Shown: positions 8,166 through 16,917 of the stretch, piece by piece
Layout: every line of letters begins with the position of its first letter
Position numbering within the stretch: the first letter of the stretch is position 1
Source: UKL13-2 sp947085425
GTDB lineage: Bacteria; Pseudomonadota; Gammaproteobacteria; Burkholderiales; Usitatibacteraceae
Reading direction: 5' to 3'
Length of the DNA: 64,000 nt
Assembly (NCBI GenBank): GCA_947085425.1
Contig: CAMTWK010000015.1
Location: 1 to 64,000, forward strand
Translations under genes and position numbers: made by a program
The notes under the pieces: generated by a model
The model's input: only the letters and a program-made list of their open reading frames with translations
What the model was told of the DNA's origin: nothing
Databases searched by the model: none

Positions 8166-9515
8166 TTACGGTTCGGCGTGCGCACGAACGACATTGGCAA
8201 TATTTTCAGCCAATTTGGTGACCTGCACACCGTTACTGCCTTCGACCATGACCCGGATGAGTGGCTCTGTGCCGGAGGCGCGCAACAATACCCGTCCCGT
8301 GCCCGCCAATTCTTGCTTCGCCTCGGCTAGCGCCATTTGCACCGGGGTCGAATGGGCAAAGTCAAATTTTGATTGGGTGCTGATATTAATCAGCACCTGC
8401 GGATACATCACCAATTCGCTGGTGAAGTCAGCCAGCGTGGTCCTGTTCCTGGTCAGCGCGGCCAATACCTGCAGTGCGGAGATCATACCGTCACCGGTGG
8501 AGTGCTTGTCCAAACAAAGCAGGTGTCCGGAATTTTCACCACCACACTCCCATCCGTGTTCAACCATGGCTTCGTGAACATATCGATCACCGACTTTGGA
8601 GCGAATAAAACCGATCGCCATTTTTTCCATCTGTTTTTCGAAGGCAAAATTGGTCATGAGTGTGCCCACCACGCCGCCTTTTAGCTCGCCACGCGACTGC
8701 CGGTCCTTTACCACCACATATAACAGCTGGTCACCGTCAAATAATCTGCCGGTGGCATCACACATGATCAAACGATCGGCGTCACCATCCAAAGCCACAC
8801 CCAGATTTGCACCCGTTTCAATCACCTTGGCTGCCATCGCCTGTGGCTTGGTGGCGCCCACGTTCAGATTGATATTAAAACCATCCGGCGCGTCGCCAAT
8901 TGCGACCACGTCGGCACCCAGCTCGCGAAACAATTTGGGGGCGATATCGTAAGCCGCGCCGTGCGCACAATCCACCACAATTTTGAGTCCCTGCAGATCA
9001 AGGTCGGCAGGAAACGTATTCTTGCAAAACTCCAGATAACGCCCCGCCGCATCCATCACCCGTTGCGCCTTACCCAACTCGGCGGAAGGTTTGCACACCA
9101 GCGGCGCATCCATCGCGGCTTCGATGGCGTATTCAACCGTGTCGGGCAATTTTTTTCCATCGCCGGAAAAAAATTTGATGCCATTATCACCAAAAGGATT
9201 GTGCGAGGCTGAAATCATCACGCCGGCCGACAGCCGCAGTGCGCGCGTCAGGAAGGCCACGCCCGGAGTGGGCATCGGCCCCACCATCAAGACATCACAA
9301 CCGGCCGCAGATAAACCGGCCTCCAAGGCACTTTCCAGCATGTAGCCGGAGACACGTGTGTCTTTGCCGATTAATACAGTCGGCTTACCGGCACGGGCAT
9401 TTGCCGCCAGCACTGTGCCGGCGGCATAGCCTAATTTCAATACAAAATCCGGCGTAATCGGCACTGTTCCGACCAAGCCGCGGATTCCATCCGTTCCAAA
9501 AAAATGTCGCGTCAT
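8166..9515 (-). CDS. glmM: phosphoglucosamine mutase
   Basis: A 449-residue cytoplasmic enzyme that converts glucosamine-6-phosphate to glucosamine-1-phosphate for UDP-GlcNAc, feeding peptidoglycan and lipopolysaccharide. It begins with the family signature FGTDGIRG. It has the phosphoserine loop SASHNP (102-107), the magnesium site DGDADR near residue 245, and the C-terminal phosphate-binding loop RASGTEPLIRVMVEG. Length and ends match the family. It follows folP and a membrane-protein gene on the same strand; the folP-glmM pairing is common in proteobacteria, here split by the gene at 9541-10374. Confidence 0.97.
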   Translation of the reverse strand: MTRHFFGTDGIRGLVGTVPITPDFVLKLGYAAGTVLAANARAGKPTVLIGKDTRVSGYMLESALEAGLSAAGCDVLMVGPMPTPGVAFLTRALRLSAGVMISASHNPFGDNGIKFFSGDGKKLPDTVEYAIEAAMDAPLVCKPSAELGKAQRVMDAAGRYLEFCKNTFPADLDLQGLKIVVDCAHGAAYDIAPKLFRELGADVVAIGDAPDGFNINLNVGATKPQAMAAKVIETGANLGVALDGDADRLIMCDATGRLFDGDQLLYVVVKDRQSRGELKGGVVGTLMTNFAFEKQMEKMAIGFIRSKVGDRYVHEAMVEHGWECGGENSGHLLCLDKHSTGDGMISALQVLAALTRNRTTLADFTSELVMYPQVLINISTQSKFDFAHSTPVQMALAEAKQELAGTGRVLLRASGTEPLIRVMVEGSNGVQVTKLAENIANVVRAHAEP

Positions 9516-9540
9516 AAAAATGTTTTGTTATTGATACCTG

Positions 9541-10374
9541 TCATGAATTACCGTCGTCGCCCAAAAAAATATCGCGATATGCGGCGTAGGTGGACGTGTA
9601 CATCAACGGCACCACCACCAGCAGTCCCAGGCCAAGTGGAATCGTGCCAATGATAAACAGCACCAAAAATATCAGTCCATAAATCAGGAACGGCAGGAAA
9701 TTTTTAATACAGGCGGAAAAACTCATTGACAGCGCATCCATCGGCGGGATCTGATTGATAGCGACCAAAGCCGGCGCAAACCAAAACGCCATAAAAATCG
9801 GCACAGCCGCAGCCAATACAACCAGCAGGACGAGGACCGCGCCCAAGCCGGCACCGGCGATCAATCCGGCCAGGGCACCACTATCGCCGCTGAGCAACAC
9901 ACCAATCGCACCCGATGCGCCCAACAACGCCGCAAACAGCAATCCGGCGACCACCATCAGCACCATCCACGCCGCCATATAAATAAGGCCGACAATCAAC
10001 AACGGCATCAGATGTGGCTCTTTAAAGCCGGAAAACAAATCATTAACCTCCAGCGGTCGCCCGCCGTGCTGGGCGTGTGCACCCAGCATCAAACCACCGG
10101 CCAATAATCCAAATAATGCGTAGGCCGCAAAAGTGCCGATCAGCGGCACCAAATTCAATACCAGATAGATGGCTAAAAATATAATCAAACAAACAATCCA
10201 CAGCAATGGCGCTGCGGCAAACATGGCCCAGCCCCGACCGATCCAGGCGCTGCCCTGAGCCAAACCTGCAGTTCGCCCGCCAGAAATAAAGCCGGCGTGC
10301 GCTGCATTGTCTTTCACTGCTGGATGGGTTGGTGGTGCATTCGGGTTGGGGTTGTGCGGTGCATTTTCTGACAT
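9541..10374 (-). CDS. BPSS1780-type multi-pass membrane protein of unknown function
   Basis: A 277-residue protein. The first 40 residues are Pro/Asn/Ala-rich and probably cytoplasmic. Then come about six hydrophobic segments, including NLVPLIGTFAAYALFGLLAGG, with the loop HGGRPLEVNDLFSGFKEPH between early helices and a C-terminal YAAYRDIF. This layout matches the BPSS1780-family membrane proteins of betaproteobacteria, as I remember them; no biochemical role is known to me. It sits between folP and glmM on the same strand, 25 bases before glmM, so it is probably cotranscribed. Confidence 0.75.
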   Translation of the reverse strand: MSENAPHNPNPNAPPTHPAVKDNAAHAGFISGGRTAGLAQGSAWIGRGWAMFAAAPLLWIVCLIIFLAIYLVLNLVPLIGTFAAYALFGLLAGGLMLGAHAQHGGRPLEVNDLFSGFKEPHLMPLLIVGLIYMAAWMVLMVVAGLLFAALLGASGAIGVLLSGDSGALAGLIAGAGLGAVLVLLVVLAAAVPIFMAFWFAPALVAINQIPPMDALSMSFSACIKNFLPFLIYGLIFLVLFIIGTIPLGLGLLVVVPLMYTSTYAAYRDIFLGDDGNS

Positions 10375-10470
10375 GATCGTCTCCGCTATCGGGTCAAATG
10401 TTGACGATGGTCAATATACAGCAGCACGCTTCAATTTCCCAGCCAGATTGGGTGGGTCAAACGGCGGCGC

Positions 10471-11289
10471 TCACCAGTCGAGCGCCGCAGCCAATCGCAG
10501 GGCATCGCGTGTTTCCCGCACATCATGCACACGCAATATTGCCGCCCCCTGTTGCGCAACATATAAAGCCGCCAGCACACTCGGCACCAACCGATCATCA
10601 ACCTCACGCTCAAGCAGGGATTGAAACATCGATTTGCGTGAAACACCAATGAGGGTTGCATACCCGGTGGCGGCCAATTCGGCCGTGGCGCGTAGTAATG
10701 CCAAATTGTGCTCCAACGACTTGCCAAAACCGATGCCCGGATCAATGACAATTTTTTCTTTGACGATGCCGGCCGCTTCACACACCGCCGCACGATCGAG
10801 TAGAAAAGCTTTGACCTCGGCGACCACATCACCATACCGCGGTGCGAATTGCATGGTGGCCGGCACGCCGCGTTTATGCATCAAGCAAACAAACACACCG
10901 GACGCGGCACATTCGTCAATTGCACCCGGCGCTTGTAATGCATTGACGTCATTCACCATCACAACTCCGGCGCGGATCGCCGCGCGCATCACCGCCTGCT
11001 TTTGGGTGTCAATCGAAAGTGGCACAGACGGGTGCAAGCGCAGCAGCGCTTCAATCACCGGCATCACCCGTGCCAACTCTTCGTTTAATTCTGTCGGCGC
11101 GGCCCCCGGCCGGGTGGACTCGCCGCCGATATCGAGCATATCCGCCCCCTCATCGATCAGCGTGACGGCATGTTTGATCGCCGCATCCCGCGACAGAAAT
11201 TTTCCGCCGTCAGAAAATGAGTCCGGGGTGACATTGACGATGCCCATAATGCGTGGTCGATCGGCGCCCAGAATCCTGTTTGCGGTCAT
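10471..11289 (-). CDS. folP: dihydropteroate synthase
   Basis: A 272-residue folate enzyme joining p-aminobenzoate to hydroxymethyl-dihydropterin pyrophosphate; it is the sulfonamide target. Motifs: MGIVNVTPDSFSDGG near residues 15-29, DIGGESTRPGA, VNDVNAL, a DPGIGFGKS pterin/phosphate loop, and GVSRKSMFQ. The ATG at 11289 is preferred; a TTG six codons upstream is possible and neither has a strong SD. A strong terminator separates it from ftsH upstream, so it probably has its own promoter although ftsH-folP is a conserved pair. Confidence 0.95.
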   Translation of the reverse strand: MTANRILGADRPRIMGIVNVTPDSFSDGGKFLSRDAAIKHAVTLIDEGADMLDIGGESTRPGAAPTELNEELARVMPVIEALLRLHPSVPLSIDTQKQAVMRAAIRAGVVMVNDVNALQAPGAIDECAASGVFVCLMHKRGVPATMQFAPRYGDVVAEVKAFLLDRAAVCEAAGIVKEKIVIDPGIGFGKSLEHNLALLRATAELAATGYATLIGVSRKSMFQSLLEREVDDRLVPSVLAALYVAQQGAAILRVHDVRETRDALRLAAALDW

Positions 11290-11351
11290 AAATGTATTAC
11301 GCCACAACCTGCGCGGCGAGGATCGTCTGCCAATTTAAACGGCACAAATGC

Positions 11352-11377
11352 AAACGGGCGGATTTCTCCGCCCGTTT
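11352..11377 (-). terminator. intrinsic terminator after ftsH
   Basis: An 11-bp stem (AAACGGGCGGA/TCCGCCCGTTT) closed on the minus strand by a GAAA tetraloop, starting 24 bases after the ftsH stop and followed by GTTTGCATTTG. It should separate ftsH from folP. Confidence 0.75.
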
Positions 11378-11401
11378 TGAAACCACCATTGGACATAAAG
11401 C

Positions 11402-13345
11402 CTATTGCACACCTTCGGCTGCCGGTGGCTCTTTGACATCCGGTGTTTTGCCGGCATCGTCGGCCGCCGCCGTCGCGCCATCACCGCCGCCACTGTCACC
11501 ATCACGTTTTGATTTGAAGCGCAATGTTGATGGCTTGGGCGCACGCATCTCACGGCCTTCCATGATGTCTTTGATCTGTTCGGCATCAATGGTTTCGACC
11601 TCCAACAGCGCCTTGGCCATCGCTTCAATTTTGTCGCGGTTTTCTTCGATGACTTTTCTGGCCAGCGCATATTGCTCGTCGATGATTCGACGAATCTCGC
11701 CGTCCACCTTGCGCATGGTTTCTTCGGAGACACTGGTCTGGCGGGTCATGGATCGACCCAAAAAGACTTCGCCTTCGTTTTCGGCGTAAACCATGGTGCC
11801 AAGTGCATCCGACATACCGTAACGCGTCACCATGTCACGCGCCAATTGTGTGGCACGCTCGAAGTCATTGGACGCACCGGTGGTCATCTGATTCATGAAC
11901 ACTTCTTCGGCAATACGACCGCCAAACAAAATGGCGATACGATTCAGCAAATATTCACGATCGTACGCATAACGATCCTGCTCCGGCAGTTGCACCGTTA
12001 AACCAAGGGCACGACCACGTGGAATGATGGTGACCTTGTGTACCGGATCACTCTTCGGCAACAAATATCCAAGAATGGCGTGACCCGACTCGTGATATGC
12101 GGTGTTCCTGCGCTCTTCTTCCGGCATCACCATCGAACGGCGCTCGGCTCCCATGATGATTTTGTCCTTGGCACGTTCAAAGTCTTCCATGTCGACCAAA
12201 CGTTTGGCGGCACGTGCGGCAAACAATGCCGCTTCATTCACCAAATTCGCCAAATCAGCACCAGACATACCGGGTGTGCCACGGGCGATCACTTCTGCAA
12301 CCACATCCGGCGCAATGGGCACTTTGCGCATGTGCACCAGCAAAATCTGTTCGCGGCCACGAATGTCCGGCAGCGACACCACCACCTGCCGGTCAAACCG
12401 GCCAGGCCGCAACAAGGCCGGGTCCAACACATCCGGGCGATTGGTGGCGGCGATCACAATCACACCGACACTGCCTTCAAAACCATCCATCTCGACCAGC
12501 AACTGGTTGAGAGTCTGTTCGCGCTCGTCGTTGCCGCCACCCAGGCCGGCACCGCGCTGGCGGCCAACCGCGTCGATTTCATCGATAAAAATAATACAAG
12601 GCGCACTTTTCTTGGCTTGCTCAAACATGTCGCGCACCCGTGCCGCGCCAACACCAACAAACATTTCAACAAAATCCGAGCCGGAAATCGAGAAAAACGG
12701 TACTTTGGCTTCACCGGCAATGGCCCGCGCCAGCAGGGTTTTGCCGGTGCCGGGTGAGCCAACCATCAACACACCACGCGGAATGCGTCCGCCCAGCTTT
12801 TGGAATTTTGTCGGGTCGCGCAAAAAGTCGACCAGCTCCGCCACTTCCTCTTTGGCTTCATCGACACCCGCCACGTCGGCGAAGGTGATCGGATTGGTAT
12901 TTTCATCAAGCATGCGCGCACGGCTTTTGCCGAATGAAAACGCGCCACCTTTGCCGCCACCCTGCATCTGACGCATGAAATAAATCCACACGCCGATCAA
13001 CAACAGCACCGGGAAAGCGGAAATAAACATTTGCAGCAGGAATGATTGTTCGTCCGGCGGACGCGCCTCGACTTTGACACCGGCCTTCAACAGGTCATCA
13101 ATGGTGTAAATGCTTGGCGGCAGGTAAACAACGTAAGATTTGTTGTCACGCGTGACGACCTTGGCAACCTTGGGGCCCTCTTCCTTGTAACTGACAATAT
13201 TGCCGGACTTGGCTTCGCTCATCATGGTTGAATAATCCATGACGTCTCGTGGCGCACTGCGCCCGGTCAGCTGCATGAACACCATCATCAGCACAATGCC
13301 GACAACCAGCCATACACCGATACCCTTGATCCAATTATTGTTCAC
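11402..13345 (-). CDS. ftsH: ATP-dependent zinc metalloprotease FtsH
   Basis: A 647-residue inner-membrane AAA+ protease that degrades membrane proteins and regulators such as LpxC and sigma-32. It has two N-terminal membrane helices (about 5-25 and 103-123) flanking a small periplasmic domain. The AAA module has Walker A GSPGTGKT (about 197-204), Walker B IIFIDEIDAVGR and the second region of homology ATNRPDVLDPALLRPGRFDR (20 residues). The zinc motif is HESGH at about 417-421. The C-terminus is Gly/Asp-rich. Translation starts at GTG. It lies downstream of rlmE on the same strand, the usual proteobacterial order. Confidence 0.98.
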   Translation of the reverse strand: MNNNWIKGIGVWLVVGIVLMMVFMQLTGRSAPRDVMDYSTMMSEAKSGNIVSYKEEGPKVAKVVTRDNKSYVVYLPPSIYTIDDLLKAGVKVEARPPDEQSFLLQMFISAFPVLLLIGVWIYFMRQMQGGGKGGAFSFGKSRARMLDENTNPITFADVAGVDEAKEEVAELVDFLRDPTKFQKLGGRIPRGVLMVGSPGTGKTLLARAIAGEAKVPFFSISGSDFVEMFVGVGAARVRDMFEQAKKSAPCIIFIDEIDAVGRQRGAGLGGGNDEREQTLNQLLVEMDGFEGSVGVIVIAATNRPDVLDPALLRPGRFDRQVVVSLPDIRGREQILLVHMRKVPIAPDVVAEVIARGTPGMSGADLANLVNEAALFAARAAKRLVDMEDFERAKDKIIMGAERRSMVMPEEERRNTAYHESGHAILGYLLPKSDPVHKVTIIPRGRALGLTVQLPEQDRYAYDREYLLNRIAILFGGRIAEEVFMNQMTTGASNDFERATQLARDMVTRYGMSDALGTMVYAENEGEVFLGRSMTRQTSVSEETMRKVDGEIRRIIDEQYALARKVIEENRDKIEAMAKALLEVETIDAEQIKDIMEGREMRAPKPSTLRFKSKRDGDSGGGDGATAAADDAGKTPDVKEPPAAEGVQ

Positions 13346-13439
13346 GCTGCAAACCCCAATCTAAGCCCGCGAGATGCGGAATGGTTATTTTAACTCCAAA
13401 CACCCAGCTTTAATTAGCTGAATTGACCGACTTTGACTA

Positions 13440-14084
13440 TCAAACCGATTCGTTTGACTTGCCTTTCAGACCGCGCCCAAAAAGAAAAACTTCCCGACTT
13501 TCGTCGCGTGAGGCGTCTGGTTTCTTGGTGGCCACCTTCTGAAAATTCTCACGCATCAACTTTACGAATGGATCGAATCCATCACCCTGAAATACCTTGA
13601 CCAGAAAACAGCCGTTTGGTTTCAAAAACTTCACCGCAAAATCCAGCGCCAACTCGCCCAACGCATACAGTCTTGCTTGATCGGTGAGGACGATACCGGT
13701 TAGATTGGGTGCCATATCGGAAATAACAAGGTCAACCGGCTTGTTTTCTATTGCCGCGATGACAGCATTCAGACCCTCGTCACTCGAAAAGTCCGCCTCG
13801 ATAAAATGTACTTTCTCGATCGGCTCCATGGGCAGCATATCAATCGCAATCACTTTCCCCTTGGCACCCACTTTTTTAATCGCCATTTGCGACCAGCTGC
13901 CGGGTGCGGAGCCCAAGTCAACCACCACCATGCCGGGTTTCAATATTTTTTCGGCATCGTCCACCTCCTGCAATTTGAAGTACGAACGTGACCGCAGCCC
14001 CTGTTCATTGGCTTTTTTGACGTACATATCCGACAGGTGGCGTCTTAACCAGTCACGGCTGTTTTTTGGGCGGGCATTGGACAT
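13440..14084 (-). CDS. rlmE: 23S rRNA (uridine-2'-O-)-methyltransferase RlmE
   Basis: A 214-residue RrmJ/FtsJ methyltransferase that modifies the A-loop uridine of 23S rRNA in the 50S subunit, using SAM. It begins with basic residues and RSYFKLQE, which contributes the first catalytic lysine (K37). The SAM loop DLGSAPGSW is at 56-64, followed by DMAPN and FLVKVFQGDGF for the remaining K-D-K-E residues. Its place before ftsH and beside divergent yhbY is the classical arrangement, here stretched by an inserted MITE. Confidence 0.96.
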   Translation of the reverse strand: MSNARPKNSRDWLRRHLSDMYVKKANEQGLRSRSYFKLQEVDDAEKILKPGMVVVDLGSAPGSWSQMAIKKVGAKGKVIAIDMLPMEPIEKVHFIEADFSSDEGLNAVIAAIENKPVDLVISDMAPNLTGIVLTDQARLYALGELALDFAVKFLKPNGCFLVKVFQGDGFDPFVKLMRENFQKVATKKPDASRDESREVFLFGRGLKGKSNESV

Positions 14085-14179
14085 AGAGTCTGTTTACGAT
14101 TGGTTTCAGATGGCAGGCGGGTGCAAACACCGCAAAATTGCAAATTTCTTGCCGTAGATGCGGTCAGTATGAGGCTTAA

Positions 14180-14365
14180 CCTGCATATTTCACGGGTCGG
14201 ACCCTTTTACTGTGGTTGGTCCCCCTTGGTCACCGACCATTTCGGTCGATCCAAATTGTACTTCCTGCGCTTGATGGCCTGCGCGCGCGACAGCGGGCGC
14301 ATAAGCGGCCCTTTTCCACTCTCTTCCGCGCACACTCTCGAACGCGCCCCACTGAAATATGCAGG
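14180..14365 (+). mobile_element. MITE-like element, copy 2 (186 bp)
   Basis: The same family as 7674-7912. The left end CCTGCATATTTCACGGGTCGG and the right end ...CACTGAAATATGCAGG are inverted, and both sides carry TTAA (14176-14179, 14366-14369), a likely 4-bp target duplication. The inner core CCAAATTGTACTTC...TTGATGGCCTGC matches the other copies but is diverged. It is inserted in the rlmE/yhbY divergent promoter region, so it may have displaced or supplied promoter elements. Confidence 0.8.
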
Positions 14366-14392
14366 TTAAACATCGCCAATGGTGGCGGACGT

Positions 14393-14398
14393 TATAAT
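14393..14398 (+). promoter_or_regulatory. -10 box directly before yhbY
   Basis: A perfect TATAAT ends six bases before the yhbY ATG, so transcription would begin at or next to the start codon. No good -35 is seen at 16-18 bases, and no SD precedes the ATG. This suits a leaderless mRNA but may be chance. Confidence 0.35.
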
Positions 14399-14404
14399 GT
14401 CGCC

Positions 14405-14809
14405 ATGAAAATAGAATTATCCCCCACTGAACGGCAGGCGCTGAAAGCCAAGGCCCATCCCATCGATCCGTTGGTGGCCATTGGCGACAAAGGGCTCAGC
14501 CCAAGCGTCATGCGTGAAATTGATCGCACCCTGGCCGCGCACGAACTCATTAAAATTCGCGCCAATACAAACGACCGCGACGAACGGGTGGCATGGATGG
14601 CTAAAATTACCGACGCATTATCCGCAGCACCCGTGCAAATCATTGGAAAAACGCTGGTGATATGGCGGGAAAACCCGGAAAAAGTGAAGGAACGGGCAAA
14701 AGCGGCCCAGCCAGCACAAAAACGCAAAGGCCCGCGCCTGACCAAACATCAGGAAGAAATGATTGCGGTCGGCCAGCTTAAACCCAAGACCAAACGTCGG
14801 GCACGATAG
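14405..14809 (+). CDS. yhbY: CRM-domain ribosome-assembly RNA-binding protein YhbY
   Basis: A 134-residue protein made almost wholly of a CRM (YhbY) RNA-binding domain: LSPTERQALKAKAHPIDPLV, a GxxG-type loop near IGDKGLSP, and HELIKIRAN. The C-terminus is basic (KRKGPRLTKHQ ... KPKTKRRAR) and longer than in E. coli (97 residues). It associates with 50S precursors. The start at 14405 fits the family; upstream in-frame codons run back into the MITE and are not counted. It is divergent from rlmE, the conserved arrangement. Confidence 0.92.
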   Translation: MKIELSPTERQALKAKAHPIDPLVAIGDKGLSPSVMREIDRTLAAHELIKIRANTNDRDERVAWMAKITDALSAAPVQIIGKTLVIWRENPEKVKERAKAAQPAQKRKGPRLTKHQEEMIAVGQLKPKTKRRAR

Positions 14810-14907
14810 GAAAATCGTTGTTTGGCGGGTTGTTTCAGCGTTAAATGACTGAAGGCGACCGCAAATAAACGACTTTCATGATTGGCCATCCTGCCACCAC
14901 GCCGACT

Positions 14908-16182
14908 TTATTTCAAATCAAACTTGGGCAGCATTTTCTTTACCGCGATATTTTTTAATCGCACATAGTCCGGCAACCCATTTGCAAATGGTGGGTACGC
15001 CTCGCCGGCAATCAATGGCAACAGGTAATTTCGACATTTTTGGGTGATGTGAAAGCCATCTGCCGTGATGAAGTCGCGCGGCATTTTTTTCTCGTGATTG
15101 GCAATCTTGCCCAACGGCGCAGCCACGATTTCCCACTTATAAGGCTTGCTGGAGAGTCGTTTAATCGCCGGCATGACTCCGTTTAGCCCCTTGACCGCAA
15201 ATTCCACCGCCGCTTTACCGCAGGCGTAAGACTGTTCGACATCTGTTTTGGATGCGATATGACGGGCGGCGCGCTGTAAATAATCCGCCACCGCCCAGTG
15301 ATATTTCAACCCCAGCTCGCGTTTGACCAAATCCGCAATCGCCGGGGCGACGCCACCCAGCTGCGCGTGGCCAAAAGCATCAACCAAGCCTGATTCCGAG
15401 ACAAATTTGCCGTCGAGTCCCTTGATCCCCTCGGATACACCGATCGCGCAATATCCATACTTCTTAACGGTGGCGTCAACTTTGGCGATAAATTTCTTTG
15501 GTTCAAAAACGATTTCCGGAAACAAAATAATGTGCGGTGCGTCGCCCGCACCGTTGGCGGCCAGACCGGTCGCCGCCGCAATCCAACCGGCGTGACGGCC
15601 CATCACTTCAAACACAAAAACTTTGGTGGATGTTTTCGCCATCGAGGCAACATCGAGCCCCGCCTCCAGCATCGACACCGCGACGTATTTGGCAACCGAG
15701 CCAAAGCCCGGTGAACAATCGGTAATCGGCAAATCGTTATCGACCGTTTTGGGCACATGCACGGCAATCAGCGGATAACCCATGGACGCCGATAACTGTG
15801 AGATTTTCAGACAGGTATCCGCGGAGTCGCCACCACCGTTGTAAAAAAAATAACCAATGTCGTGCGCCTTGAACACTGCAATCAAGCGTTCATACTCACG
15901 CCGGTTTTGTTCGAGCGACTTTAATTTGTAGCGGCACGATCCAAACGCACCGGCGGGGGTGTGGCCGAGCGCTTTAATATTGGCCAACGGCTCTTTGCTG
16001 GTGTCGATCAAATCCTCGGTCAAGGCACCGATGATACCGTTGCGACCCGCGTACACCTTACCGATTTTTTTTGGATATTTGCGCGCCGTTTCAATCACCG
16101 CTTGCGCGGAAACGTTAATGACAGAGGTAACGCCGCCTGACTGGGCATAAAACGCATTACGTGGCGCAGCGGATGATTTCAT
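14908..16182 (-). CDS. pfp: pyrophosphate-dependent 6-phosphofructokinase
   Basis: A 424-residue phosphofructokinase-family enzyme interconverting fructose-6-phosphate and fructose-1,6-bisphosphate. It has GGVTSVIN at 16-23, NGGGDSADT at 115-123 and PKTVDNDL at 144-151. At the position equivalent to E. coli Gly104 there is Asp (GGGDS), the residue that favours PPi over ATP. The preceding Asp of the ATP enzymes is Gly here. The reaction would be reversible and save ATP in anaerobic glycolysis. The ATG at 16182 has a GGAAAG site; in-frame codons further upstream overlap adk and are excluded. It follows adk by 22 bases. Confidence 0.88.
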   Translation of the reverse strand: MKSSAAPRNAFYAQSGGVTSVINVSAQAVIETARKYPKKIGKVYAGRNGIIGALTEDLIDTSKEPLANIKALGHTPAGAFGSCRYKLKSLEQNRREYERLIAVFKAHDIGYFFYNGGGDSADTCLKISQLSASMGYPLIAVHVPKTVDNDLPITDCSPGFGSVAKYVAVSMLEAGLDVASMAKTSTKVFVFEVMGRHAGWIAAATGLAANGAGDAPHIILFPEIVFEPKKFIAKVDATVKKYGYCAIGVSEGIKGLDGKFVSESGLVDAFGHAQLGGVAPAIADLVKRELGLKYHWAVADYLQRAARHIASKTDVEQSYACGKAAVEFAVKGLNGVMPAIKRLSSKPYKWEIVAAPLGKIANHEKKMPRDFITADGFHITQKCRNYLLPLIAGEAYPPFANGLPDYVRLKNIAVKKMLPKFDLK

Positions 16183-16204
16183 GTCGGCTTTCCGTATGGC
16201 TAAT

Positions 16205-16867
16205 TTATGCTGCAAACGACAGTGCCGCAAAAATTTGATCGCGGATCTGATCCATCTTGCCCACGCCGTGAATGCGGATATATTTTGGCGCACCTTTCAC
16301 GCCACTTGCCGCCCAGTCACCGTAATAGTCGATGAGAGGCTTGGTTTGGTCATGGTAAACCGCCAGACGTTTTTTAACAGTCTCCACCTTGTCGTCGTCA
16401 CGTTGAATCAGGTCCTCGCCGGTGACGTCATCTTTGCCGGCAATTTTCGACGGATTAAATTTGACATGATAGGTACGGCCGGACGCAATATGCACCCGCC
16501 GCCCGGACATTCTCTCGACAATTTCAGCGTCATCAACCGCGATCTCGACCACAAAATCAAGGTCAACACCGGCTGCTTTCATGGCGTCTGCCTGGGGAAT
16601 GGTGCGCGGAAATCCATCAAACATGAATCCGTTCACGCAGTCCGGCTCTTTAATGCGTTCTTTTACCAAACCGATAATAATCTCGTCGGACACGAGTGCA
16701 CCGGAGTCCATGACTTTTTTCGCCGCAACTCCTAGCGGTGAGCCAGCTTTGACGGCCGCACGCAACATGTCACCCGTGGAAATTTGCGGAATGCCAAATT
16801 TTTCTTTGATGAATGCAGCTTGTGTGCCCTTACCCGCGCCCGGCCCACCCAAAAGAATCAATCGCAT
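16205..16867 (-). CDS. adk: adenylate kinase
   Basis: A 220-residue enzyme catalysing ATP + AMP = 2 ADP. P-loop GGPGAGKGTQ is at 7-16, the AMP-binding stretch ISTGDMLRAAV follows, then GFPRTIPQADA. A long-form LID domain (RRVHIASGRTYHVKFNPSK) carries no zinc cysteines. Length is normal for proteobacterial long-form Adk. It lies between kdsB and pfp on the same strand and is probably cotranscribed. Confidence 0.97.
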   Translation of the reverse strand: MRLILLGGPGAGKGTQAAFIKEKFGIPQISTGDMLRAAVKAGSPLGVAAKKVMDSGALVSDEIIIGLVKERIKEPDCVNGFMFDGFPRTIPQADAMKAAGVDLDFVVEIAVDDAEIVERMSGRRVHIASGRTYHVKFNPSKIAGKDDVTGEDLIQRDDDKVETVKKRLAVYHDQTKPLIDYYGDWAASGVKGAPKYIRIHGVGKMDQIRDQIFAALSFAA

Positions 16868-16917
16868 TGCGTGCCTTTGTATTTTTAATTCATAAAGAAC
16901 AATTTTACCCGAATGGC

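Noticed and set aside
14216..14404. Upstream extension of yhbY by 63 residues
   Set aside because: The extra part is MITE sequence; the family begins at the ATG 14405.
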